From positions 1-43,016 of the forward strand of contig NZ_CALEMI010000014.1 of NCBI RefSeq assembly GCF_937910895.1: a DNA stretch of 43,016 nt, given 5' to 3'. Both the position numbers and the translations under genes were made by a program. The DNA is from an uncultured Dokdonia sp. (lineage in GTDB: Bacteria > Bacteroidota > Bacteroidia > Flavobacteriales > Flavobacteriaceae). The notes under the pieces were generated by a model. That model saw only the letters and a list, made by a program, of their open reading frames with translations, had not been told where the DNA came from and did not search any database. Below, piece by piece: positions 1 through 6,660 of this stretch; within the stretch, counting starts at the first letter, position 1; every line of letters begins with the position of its first letter.

Positions 1-79
1 CAGAATTCAAATTCATTCCTAGAGCAGCTTAGAAAAACTTATATTTAGAAAAATATTGGCAGTTTTGAGACAGACTGAC

Positions 80-973
80 GTTGCAAGCCATAAAGAATAA
101 GAGATGTCCAAAAAGATATTTAGACTTCATACGAGTAAGGTTGAAAATGATTGGTTTACATCATCAATTCAGCCAGCACATTTTGACGTGTTTGGTGAAA
201 AAATTGAATCAAAACCACGATTTGATGACAATACTATTATCTGGCGGTATCTTGATTTTAGCAAGTTTATTGCACTTTTAGAAACAAAACAATTACACTT
301 CACTCGATTAGATGACTTTTATGACAAATTTGAAGGAGCATACCCACCTTCTGATTATGAAAGATTTTTATCTGATGACTTCTTAGCAAAGATTGAAAAA
401 TCATTGCTTTCACAACTAATTGACATTTTGGTTCGCCTAGGCAACTTTGCATCTTGTTGGCACATTAACAATTATGAAAACTATGGAATGTGGAAGTCTT
501 ATATTAACACTAACGAAGGAGTTGCAATAAAGACTACTGTTGGCAACCTTATGAAAAGCCTCCAAAATTCAAAAAATTCAATTGTATATGGAAATGTGGA
601 ATATGTAGATTTTAACAAGTTAGACATCAGAAAGTATTTTGAACACAAGAAAAGAAATGGAGTTCAAGTTATGCCAATTCCATCATTCTTTAAAAGAAAA
701 AGCTTCTCATTTGAAAATGAATTTAGAGCAGTTATTTATTTTGAATTTGGAATCACTAATGCAAATTTGATAAATCAAGACTACATAGATAATCTAATTA
801 AATCACAGAATCGTTTTTATCAAGAACCCATAAACTTAGATGATTTTTGCAGTGAAATTTATATACATCCAGATTCACCGAAATGGTTTGATGTTTTGGT
901 TAGAAAAGTAGTGGATAGATACAAGATAAATCCAGTAATATTAAAATCTGAAATATAAAATACGGCTTACAAC
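80..973. repeat. short inverted repeats flanking the DUF2971-like gene
   Basis: GTTGCAAGCC at 80-89, before the first gene, is matched in inverted orientation by GGCTTACAAC at 964-973, just after its stop (9 of 10 bases complementary). The right copy continues into an imperfect hairpin (CAAC-ACCGG-TAA-CCG-TTG, to about 988). A GTTGCATACC at 1402-1411 precedes the next gene. This looks like the boundaries of a mobile gene cassette. No integrase is in the window, and the sites are too short to assign to a known attC family. Confidence 0.35.
104..958 (+). CDS. DUF2971-like protein
   Basis: A 284-residue soluble protein with no signal peptide or membrane segment. The pattern is that of the DUF2971 family: a WRYLDFSKFIALLET segment near residues 47-61, LHFTRLDDFYDKFEG at 64-78, the ASCWH...MWKSY...GVAIKT core at about 116-143, and a late KSFSFENEFRAVIYF segment. 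Function is unknown. The family is often found among accessory and phage-defence-type islands, but nothing here proves such a role. The start at 104 gives the complete family N-terminus; an overlapping ATG at 81 is in another frame and short. The gene is flanked by short inverted repeats, and an IS remnant lies nearby, so it may be mobile. It is AT-rich relative to uvrB. Confidence 0.75.
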   Translation: MSKKIFRLHTSKVENDWFTSSIQPAHFDVFGEKIESKPRFDDNTIIWRYLDFSKFIALLETKQLHFTRLDDFYDKFEGAYPPSDYERFLSDDFLAKIEKSLLSQLIDILVRLGNFASCWHINNYENYGMWKSYINTNEGVAIKTTVGNLMKSLQNSKNSIVYGNVEYVDFNKLDIRKYFEHKKRNGVQVMPIPSFFKRKSFSFENEFRAVIYFEFGITNANLINQDYIDNLIKSQNRFYQEPINLDDFCSEIYIHPDSPKWFDVLVRKVVDRYKINPVILKSEI

Positions 974-1023
974 ACCGGTAACCGTTGCACACCTCCATAA
1001 TTTTGATAAAAACGACTCATTCT

Positions 1024-1048
1024 GAGCCTCTCTCCCGAGGCTTTTTTT
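1024..1048 (+). terminator. intrinsic terminator
   Basis: AGCCTC (1025-1030), a six-base loop and GAGGCT (1037-1042) are followed by a run of seven T to 1048. This is a classic rho-independent terminator for plus-strand transcription through the DUF2971-like gene. Confidence 0.75.
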
Positions 1049-1084
1049 ATGCCATCTGATATTCAGGTCTGATTTAAAAAACGG

Positions 1085-1285
1085 TTATATAAAGTAAAAT
1101 CGCTTGTCAAAAGTGATTTTATAAAATCCAGACAAAAGCCTCTTTCCTATCCCACTTTTTACCTTTTTATGAGTAAATTTGAGATACTTCTTCAAGTTAT
1201 ACGCTATTGAAGATAAGCGCATTACCTTATTAGCTTGATATATTCCTATCGTATTGATCTTCCTCAGCTCCATAAATTGAGCCAT
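1085..1285 (-). pseudogene. IS1182-type transposase C-terminal remnant
   Basis: The 66-residue reading frame contains LRKINTIGIYQANKVMRLSS and then IAYNLKKYLKF. This resembles the extreme C-terminus of IS1182-family DDE transposases, where a GL-K-NTRG...ANK segment precedes TYNLKKYLKF. Upstream (minus strand, beyond 1285) the frame is closed by a stop, and a short FFGIVKWLN stretch continues in another frame. The catalytic domain is absent. I read this as a decayed fragment rather than a gene. The assignment rests on pattern memory of the family, not on a search. Confidence 0.6.
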
Positions 1286-1512
1286 TTTACAATTCCAAAA
1301 AAAGCTATGCTACCTCTTTAAACACCTGTAAAAATTAGTTGAAGGAACTCGGTCATTTAATTGAAAACTATTGGATAATTTCCCTTGATCATTCTTAAAT
1401 CGTTGCATACCACAAGTTACTAGTTTTATGTATTTTAGCAAAACTTGTGTAATAGGCACCACATATAAAATTATTACCTATCTATTAAGCACAAACTCCT
1501 TTTACCTAAAAT

Positions 1513-2160
1513 ATGAACAAATCATTTCAATTATTTATAATAGCCATTTTAATTTCAAGTTTCTCGTTTTCCCAGAATCAAGAGCCTAACCTTAATGATA
1601 TCAAATATTTTGATGAAAATTATGATCCAATTTCAAAAACGGAATATGAAAAAAGAAAATGGAAAAACTACACAATACTAAGTATTCAGGGAGATTCTAT
1701 CAATCATAAAATACTCTCGGTACGAGAAAATCAGGGGACTTTACTAAATAGAAGCTATTTAGATTCATTACTAACATTAGCATCAAATAGAAAAATTGAT
1801 TCAACAAAACCGTTAGTTATCATTTATTATCCAGGTAAAGACCCTTGTAATTCAAGTGGTACTGCAACTAGAAGGACAAGAAAAAGTTGGTATAATCAGA
1901 TGGAAAAAGGAATTAATGAAATAACAGAATCAAATATAGTCTATGTCTATAAAGAAATTGATGGGTTATTTGGTAGAAACGACGGGTTTAAAGAATGGAT
2001 TAAAGACCCAAAACAAACGATAGAACGACTTTTTTTCAAACGGCATTATCCGTGTAGCAGCTTTGTTGTTGTTTCCGAAAAAGGAGAATTTATAAGTTAC
2101 TTTGGAGAATTTGCAAAAGAACAAATGTATAAAGCCGTTAAAATAGTTACAGATAAATAA
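1513..2160 (+). CDS. exported hypothetical protein, possibly thioredoxin-like
   Basis: A 215-residue protein with a Sec signal peptide (MNKSFQLFIIAILISSFSFS, cleavage near residue 20). The middle has a hydrophobic strand, PLVIIYYPGKDPCNSSG (about residues 99-115), and the C-terminal part has SSFVVVSEKGEFISYFGEF. This order (a strand then a Cys-containing loop, later a VVV strand followed by a K-G turn) is weakly reminiscent of a thioredoxin fold, but there is no CxxC motif. I do not recognise the family. It stands alone, downstream of the IS remnant and followed by a CCACGC/GCGTGG hairpin. Likely periplasmic. Confidence 0.7.
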   Translation: MNKSFQLFIIAILISSFSFSQNQEPNLNDIKYFDENYDPISKTEYEKRKWKNYTILSIQGDSINHKILSVRENQGTLLNRSYLDSLLTLASNRKIDSTKPLVIIYYPGKDPCNSSGTATRRTRKSWYNQMEKGINEITESNIVYVYKEIDGLFGRNDGFKEWIKDPKQTIERLFFKRHYPCSSFVVVSEKGEFISYFGEFAKEQMYKAVKIVTDK

Positions 2161-2221
2161 AATATCTGCTACAACTCCGTATAAAATTCATTTCTTGTCC
2201 TCACCTACTTACAAAATTCTC

Positions 2222-2239
2222 CCACGCCCAAAAGCGTGG
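2222..2239. repeat. small hairpin in the intergenic region
   Basis: CCACGC (2222-2227), loop CCAAAA and GCGTGG (2234-2239) form a perfect six-base stem between the convergent genes ending at 2160 and 2341. There is no clean T tract, so it is either a weak terminator or part of an intergenic repeat. Confidence 0.4.
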
Positions 2240-2340
2240 CAAGTCTGGATTTTAAATTTGGTTTTCATTTGCTGGTTAGATGGATAAAAATGTAAATTAG
2301 CCCTAAGTCATACAGCGCAGATATCTTCACTTCTTTATTA

Positions 2341-3102
2341 TCAATCTATCCACGTTTTAAAATCCTTTACACGCTCTCTACTCACGATAATTTCTTGCTC
2401 GTTCCAATGGTTTAATTTGATTTGTAAACGAGAATTGGTATAGGAAATAATGTCTTTAATCGCATTGATATTTATATAAAACTTTCGACTGACTCTAAAG
2501 AAGGTCTTCGGTTCTAACTCTTCTTCTAGCTGTTCTAAAGTCGTATCCAATAGATAATTTCTTCCTTCAGTAGTACCGACATAGGTGCCTTTATTTTCGC
2601 TGTAAAAGCATTCAATTTCATCGACAGGAATCATCTTCAAGTGTTGTCCAATTTTTGTAGTGAAACGTCTTTTATATTCGCGTTCTACGGCGGTAACACC
2701 TAATAGCTTTTTGATATCTTCAAAGTTAAGGGCAACATCTTGATGTTTGGGAATGCGCTCTTTATATTTCGCGACAGCTTTCTCTAAATCCTCGTCATCA
2801 ATAGGCTTTAACAAATAATCAACGCTATTTAACTTAAAAGCTTGTAAAGCATATTCGTCAAATGCTGTGGTAAAAATAATAGCGCTTTTCACTTCCACTT
2901 GATCAAAAATCTCAAAGGACAAGCCATCTGACAATTGGATATCTAAAAAGATCAAATCTGGATGTGCATTCTTTTGAAACCACGCTACCGCTTCTTCTAC
3001 AGAATGCAACATTTCATTGACGGTAACATCAAGTTCGGCAAGCATTCTATGCAATCTACGTGCAGAAGGTTTTTCGTCTTCTATGATCAATACATTCATC
3101 AT
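2341..3102 (-). CDS. LytTR-family response regulator
   Basis: A 253-residue two-component response regulator. The receiver domain (about residues 3-120) has the acidic pocket E8/D9, the phosphoacceptor D54 in LIFLDIQLSDG, the conserved T79 in FTTAF, and K99 in YLLKPI. A LytTR DNA-binding domain covers about 145-250 (FTTKIGQHLKMIPVDEIECFYSE...FFRVSRKFYININAI). Such regulators normally pair with a LytS/YehU-type histidine kinase encoded next door. Here the upstream genes are an amidohydrolase and five 2TM-domain proteins, and no kinase is present. Two consecutive ATG codons are possible starts (3102 or 3099). A 161-base gap containing a palindrome separates it from the amidohydrolase, so it may have its own promoter. 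Confidence 0.93.
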   Translation of the reverse strand: MMNVLIIEDEKPSARRLHRMLAELDVTVNEMLHSVEEAVAWFQKNAHPDLIFLDIQLSDGLSFEIFDQVEVKSAIIFTTAFDEYALQAFKLNSVDYLLKPIDDEDLEKAVAKYKERIPKHQDVALNFEDIKKLLGVTAVEREYKRRFTTKIGQHLKMIPVDEIECFYSENKGTYVGTTEGRNYLLDTTLEQLEEELEPKTFFRVSRKFYININAIKDIISYTNSRLQIKLNHWNEQEIIVSRERVKDFKTWID

Positions 3103-3195
3103 AATCGTGTATGCTATCTGTTTTTATAAAAGTATGTTACGTTTGAAACAACATCTAATCGTTGTTTATAAGCTATTCGTTTTGATTTCTTTTTT

Positions 3196-3209
3196 GCTTT
3201 CGCGAAAGC
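3196..3209. repeat. GCTTTCGCGAAAGC palindrome, copy 1
   Basis: Exact 14-base palindrome in the intergenic gap between the amidohydrolase and the LytTR regulator. Member of the window-wide family described in the findings. Confidence 0.9.
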
Positions 3210-3263
3210 GAACACCTGTAAAATTACTATTTAAAAATAGTTTTTATAGATGTTTGCGTAGGA

Positions 3264-4400
3264 TTATTTTTCAACGACAACTCCTGCTTTCCAAATAATT
3301 TCTATACTGGAAATATGTTCCATAGTCTCCAACGGACTTTTTGAAAGTAATAATAAATCGGCGATATATCCTTCTTTGACAAAGCCCGTTTTTCCTATAT
3401 CAAATTTTGTAGCGGGTAATGACGTAGCACTTTTTAATACATCTACAGCAGGGATTCCAGCTTTGCTAAAGAGTAGTAATTCTTTATACAAATCGCTACC
3501 CATGTTGATATTCGCATTTGGGGGATCTGTTCCTGCGAGTATAGGGATTCCAGCATCATAAAGTCGTTTTACTTCTTTTAGAATTTTTGCTTCGACTTCG
3601 GCAGTTTCTTCTTCGTTTTTTCCAAAAAATAGGGGTTGCACCAGTACATTGGTCAGCACTGTAGGAATCACGAAGAAATCTTGATTTTTAACGAGATCGT
3701 CCAAATGTTCTTGAGGCATCTCTATATCGGTCCAGATGTGGACTAAACCATCGGCTCCGTTTGACACTACTTGATAGGCGTCTTCTTCTTTTGAGATATG
3801 TACGACGGCAACTTTATCATTGGCATGCGCTTCTTCTATCACTGCTTTTGCAGTCTCTTGGGAAATGGTCTCTTTCCAAGGCTCCACTATAATTTTAATA
3901 TGATCTACACCTGCTGCTACACGATCTGCGACCCATTGTTTTGCATCTTCTGGCTTTTCTAATGTAGGGACATCAAATCCATATTGTGTCCCGTGACCGC
4001 CAGGTGCTGTGGCTGCATATCCAGCTCTGTACAATCTTGCTGTATTGGGCTGATCGCGCATCGCCGTCATATACTGTTGTACAGGTTCATATCCGTGCAT
4101 ATCTAATAGATTAAGCACTCCTGCTTTTGCGGCTTCCTGTAATTGTGTAGCGATAAATGCGTGTACATGAGCATTGGTCAATGCAGGCATTAAAAATTTA
4201 TTCTTCCCATCTATGATCGTATAATCCCCTTTGATCCGTTTCCCAACTTTTGTAACGACACCGTTTTCTACAAGAACAGACGTTTTTTCTATCACCGTTT
4301 CTCCATCAAACAAGGTCACGTCCTTAATCACAAAAGATGCTTGTGCGTGAGCTCCTAAAAAAGTGAAACACATAAGGAAAAGGATACTATATACTTTCAT
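3264..4400 (-). CDS. secreted amidohydrolase (imidazolonepropionase-like)
   Basis: A metal-dependent hydrolase of the amidohydrolase superfamily, predicted to be exported. Visible motifs, numbered from an upstream ATG at 4433: NAHVHAF with metal ligands H89 and H91, a lysine in HIKIIVEPW (K180), H212 in VAVVHIS, H232 in GLVHIW and the catalytic D303 in AGTDPPN. The end (FDIGKTGFVKEGYIADLLLLSKSPLE) is the usual small beta-sandwich wrap. The ATG at 4400 is preferred as start because it puts the signal peptide MKVYSILFLMCFTFLGAHAQ at the N-terminus; the one at 4433 adds a polar 11-residue stub. Substrate unknown; relatives act on cyclic amides or peptides. It lies between the 2TM cluster and the regulator on the same strand. 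Confidence 0.9.
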   Translation of the reverse strand: MKVYSILFLMCFTFLGAHAQASFVIKDVTLFDGETVIEKTSVLVENGVVTKVGKRIKGDYTIIDGKNKFLMPALTNAHVHAFIATQLQEAAKAGVLNLLDMHGYEPVQQYMTAMRDQPNTARLYRAGYAATAPGGHGTQYGFDVPTLEKPEDAKQWVADRVAAGVDHIKIIVEPWKETISQETAKAVIEEAHANDKVAVVHISKEEDAYQVVSNGADGLVHIWTDIEMPQEHLDDLVKNQDFFVIPTVLTNVLVQPLFFGKNEEETAEVEAKILKEVKRLYDAGIPILAGTDPPNANINMGSDLYKELLLFSKAGIPAVDVLKSATSLPATKFDIGKTGFVKEGYIADLLLLSKSPLETMEHISSIEIIWKAGVVVEK

Positions 4401-4459
4401 ACTACTATTTTTTGATTGATTATTTGTTTTCATTCCCTCGAAGGAGAGAATCCATGATG

Positions 4460-4795
4460 TTACTTTTTAATGATATGTGTAGAATCTTCCTCCTCTTCTT
4501 CCATATACTCTTTGATTTTACGCGCTTCCCATTTCTTATAGAAGAAATTAAAACGGAATCCCTTAAATACATATAACCAATGTAAGAACAAGCCGATTCC
4601 CCATAAGGTCGGTGTTATTAAACGTGTCCAAAAAGGGATATACGAAGTAAACATTCCATCATCAAAAACACCTGCGTAAAATAACTGCTCTATGGTACAA
4701 AAAACAATATAAGCAAAGAGATGTGTATACCACGCTTTTTCATTTTCTACCTGCTTCTTAGCACGCTCATACTTTTTTTCATTCATATCTTCCAT
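4460..4795 (-). CDS. 2TM-domain membrane protein (fifth in array)
   Basis: A 111-residue protein matching the 2TM domain (Pfam family of paired helices found at the N-terminus of some histidine kinases). It has a charged YERAKKQVENEKAWYTHLF lead-in, a first membrane helix (about residues 24-44), the linker with FDDG and W, a second helix with LWGIGLFLHWLYVF (about 66-80), and a KKWEARKIKEYMEEEEED tail. There is no kinase domain: it is a stand-alone sensor-like module. Last of five paralogues on the minus strand, 60 bases before the amidohydrolase. Confidence 0.88.
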   Translation of the reverse strand: MEDMNEKKYERAKKQVENEKAWYTHLFAYIVFCTIEQLFYAGVFDDGMFTSYIPFWTRLITPTLWGIGLFLHWLYVFKGFRFNFFYKKWEARKIKEYMEEEEEDSTHIIKK

Positions 4796-4841
4796 TGATC
4801 CTTATTTAAGCATTTCTATTCATTCCCTTGGAGAAGGGAAT

Positions 4842-5186
4842 CTATTCCTTTTTCTTTCTAATATTTCGTGTAAAATCTTCTTCCTCTTCTTCCATAAACT
4901 CTTTGATTTTACGCGCTTCCCAATTTTTATAAAATTGTATAGAACGTATTTTTTTAAACGTTTTTAGCCAATGTCCAAATAAACCGATACCCCAAAAGAA
5001 AGGTGTTGTAAAATGAACCCACCACGGCATATACCCTGTGATTCTTCCATCATCAAAGAGTCCAAAATAAAAAAATTGTAAACATATATTGACAATGAGG
5101 TATACAAAAAGATGTGTGTACCATCCTTTCTCATTTTCTACCTGCTTTTTTGCACGTTCCAGTTTTTCTTGATTACTATGTTCCAT
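4842..5186 (-). CDS. 2TM-domain membrane protein (fourth in array)
   Basis: A paralogue of its neighbours with about 114 residues: EKLERAKKQVENEKGWYTHLF, then two membrane helices around an FDDG linker and a WGIGLFGHWLKTF second helix, then NWEARKIKEFMEEEEED and a basic end. The ATG at 5186 is chosen because the neighbouring paralogue also starts MEH; another ATG lies two codons upstream at 5192. Function is not known beyond membrane insertion. The acid-rich cytoplasmic tail is shared by members three to five. Confidence 0.87.
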   Translation of the reverse strand: MEHSNQEKLERAKKQVENEKGWYTHLFVYLIVNICLQFFYFGLFDDGRITGYMPWWVHFTTPFFWGIGLFGHWLKTFKKIRSIQFYKNWEARKIKEFMEEEEEDFTRNIRKKKE

Positions 5187-5233
5187 TATCATCTTTGTTG
5201 AGTATTCTTTTTCATTCTCTTAAATAAAGAAAT

Positions 5234-5578
5234 CTATTTAGTATATTTTCTAATCGTATGTGTAAAATCTTTTTCCTCCTCTTCCATATACTCTTTAATC
5301 TTGCGCGCTTCCCATTTTTTATAAAACCCATCAAAACGCAACTTTTTAAAAGCATAAAACCAATGTATAAATAGATTAAGTCCCCAGAAAAATGGTGTTG
5401 TGATACGTACCCACCAAGGAATATAATCTGTAAACTTTCCTCCGTCAAAAATACCTGCATACAATAATTGCAATACAATATTCATAACCAGATAAATAAA
5501 AAGATGTGTATACCACTCCTTTTCAATACGTACCTGCTGCTTCGCACGTTCTAGTTTTTCTTGATCTATATGTTCCAT
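5234..5578 (-). CDS. 2TM-domain membrane protein (third in array)
   Basis: A 114-residue 2TM paralogue (QEKLERAKQQVRIEKEWYTHLF, FDGG linker, WGLNLFIHWFYAF helix, KKWEARKIKEYMEEEEKD tail). The ATG at 5578 overlaps the stop of the preceding gene as TAATG, so translation is probably coupled; a GTG three codons upstream (5587) is a less likely start. The tight coupling shows that at least members two and three are one transcript. Confidence 0.88.
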   Translation of the reverse strand: MEHIDQEKLERAKQQVRIEKEWYTHLFIYLVMNIVLQLLYAGIFDGGKFTDYIPWWVRITTPFFWGLNLFIHWFYAFKKLRFDGFYKKWEARKIKEYMEEEEKDFTHTIRKYTK

Positions 5579-5877
5579 TAAAACCACGTTGAAGATTCTC
5601 TATTTTCTTTTTCCATTTGCTCTTTGATCTTACGTTGTTCCCAGTTTTTTCCTAAAAACAAGTCGGTTCCAAAAAGTTTAAATGCTTCGATTCCGACTCC
5701 TAATCCCCAAAATCCTACGATCCATAAAAACCAAGGATATCGCAATCCGTTTGAGTAATAATTGAAGCCTAGAAACAAGAGTCCAAATAAAAGGAAACCT
5801 CCTAACTTCCCGTAAAATCTTTTGAGTTGAGCGACTCTCTTTCTCGCTCTTTCGTATTTATTTTCTTGATCTTCCAT
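5578..5877 (-). CDS. 2TM-domain membrane protein (second in array)
   Basis: A 99-residue divergent member. The YERARKRVAQLKRFYGKL lead-in replaces the usual YTHL by YGKL. Two helices follow (about 25-43 and 50-68, with WIVGFWGLGVGIEAF), then NWEQRKIKEQMEKENRE. It lacks the acid-only tail of members three to five. Its stop shares a base with the start of the next gene, and 12 bases separate it from the first member, so these genes form one operon. Confidence 0.85.
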   Translation of the reverse strand: MEDQENKYERARKRVAQLKRFYGKLGGFLLFGLLFLGFNYYSNGLRYPWFLWIVGFWGLGVGIEAFKLFGTDLFLGKNWEQRKIKEQMEKENRESSTWF

Positions 5878-5889
5878 AATTTCTATTTT

Positions 5890-6171
5890 TTAAAATTCAT
5901 CATCACGTAACAATTCATCTATTTTGCGTTTCTCCCAATCTTTATTAAACAATGGGTTCCATCCAAAGGTTTGCGCTCCGTGACTGAATACACCAATTCC
6001 CCAACCTACTATCGGAAATATTGCCCATGGAAAAGAAGTTGTATAGTAATTTATAAAAATAAATACAGGTACCATAATGAGATAGCTAATTAAGTGCGTG
6101 TAAAACTCTTTTAATTCGGTGACGTATGCTTTAGCTCTGTCATATTTATAATCTCTTTGTGTATCGTTCAT
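5890..6171 (-). CDS. 2TM-domain membrane protein (first in array)
   Basis: A 93-residue 2TM protein and the promoter-proximal gene of the array: YKYDRAKAYVTELKEFYTHLISY, a first helix, YYTTSFPWAIFPIVGWGIGVFSH (the canonical W..GWGIG..H core of the domain) and KDWEKRKIDELLRDDEF. It begins the minus-strand run of five 2TM genes, the amidohydrolase and the LytTR regulator. No TAnnTTTG element is obvious directly upstream. Confidence 0.87.
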   Translation of the reverse strand: MNDTQRDYKYDRAKAYVTELKEFYTHLISYLIMVPVFIFINYYTTSFPWAIFPIVGWGIGVFSHGAQTFGWNPLFNKDWEKRKIDELLRDDEF

Positions 6172-6342
6172 GAGTTCTATGTTTTTGTTTGATGGTGTAA
6201 AGATGCTATAAACCGCTCTTGTTAAAAAGTAAGAATCACCGAATTGTAATTTTTTAAGGATGAATTGTCGTTAGAAGCTAGAAGTTGAATACTAGGGCTA
6301 TGAAGTTGGGTGCTGAGAGCTAGAAATTAAAAATAGCGTAGT

Positions 6343-6370
6343 ACTCTAAAATAGAACAATACTCTATTTT
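6343..6370 (+). repeat. ACTCTAAAATAGA repeat, copy A
   Basis: A 28-base element made of ACTCTAAAATAGA and TACTCTATTTT halves. It matches 27961-27988 (same strand) and 36229-36256 (opposite strand) with few differences, and can fold on itself because ACTCTATTTT pairs with AAAATAGAGT. Confidence 0.6.
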
Positions 6371-6386
6371 TTAAATATTCGTTTTT

Positions 6387-6404
6387 ACGCTTTCGCGAAA
6401 GCGT
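6387..6404. repeat. GCTTTCGCGAAAGC palindrome, copy 2
   Basis: An 18-base perfect palindrome ACGCTTTCGCGAAAGCGT in the divergent region upstream of uvrB. Confidence 0.9.
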
Positions 6405-6610
6405 ATATTTTGATAACTAATCTTATAAGAGTCTTCCTTCCAAGAAAGGCGCTGTGCTGAGTTTGCTGAAGTAAGGGCTAGGGAGGTGTTTTTATGTATT
6501 CATACCCACGAAGGCAAGTATCCCATTGATCAATAATCTCCAATCGTTAATTTTCACTTCGTCATTCAGAGTTCGTCGTTTAAAATCACATATAATATGC
6601 AGGTTGATTC

Positions 6611-6626
6611 CGCTTTCGCGAAAGCG
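6611..6626. repeat. GCTTTCGCGAAAGC palindrome, copy 3
   Basis: A 16-base perfect palindrome 35 bases before the preferred uvrB start. Because the same sequence occurs far from DNA-repair genes, it should not be read as an SOS operator. Confidence 0.9.
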
Positions 6627-6660
6627 TAAAAAACCCTATTTTAGCATGACGATTTTGCTT

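Larger units (their letters stand above)
6172..6660. other. intergenic region between the 2TM array and uvrB
   Basis: No convincing gene. The stretch holds a degenerate GCTAGAAGTTG-type run (about 6270-6330), an ACTCTAAAATAGA-type repeat (6343-6370) and two copies of the GCTTTCGCGAAAGC palindrome (6387-6404 and 6611-6626). A reading frame runs into uvrB from 6526 but lacks any match to the UvrB N-terminus, so I treat it as noncoding. Both flanking genes point outwards, so it should carry two divergent promoters; I cannot place them. Confidence 0.7.

Noticed and set aside
6611-6626. Palindrome as an SOS (LexA) operator of uvrB
   Set aside because: The identical sequence occurs at many unrelated sites, including inside genes.
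6526-6660. N-terminal extension of uvrB
   Set aside because: It does not resemble the UvrB N-terminus and runs through an intergenic palindrome. The conserved protein begins at 6661.
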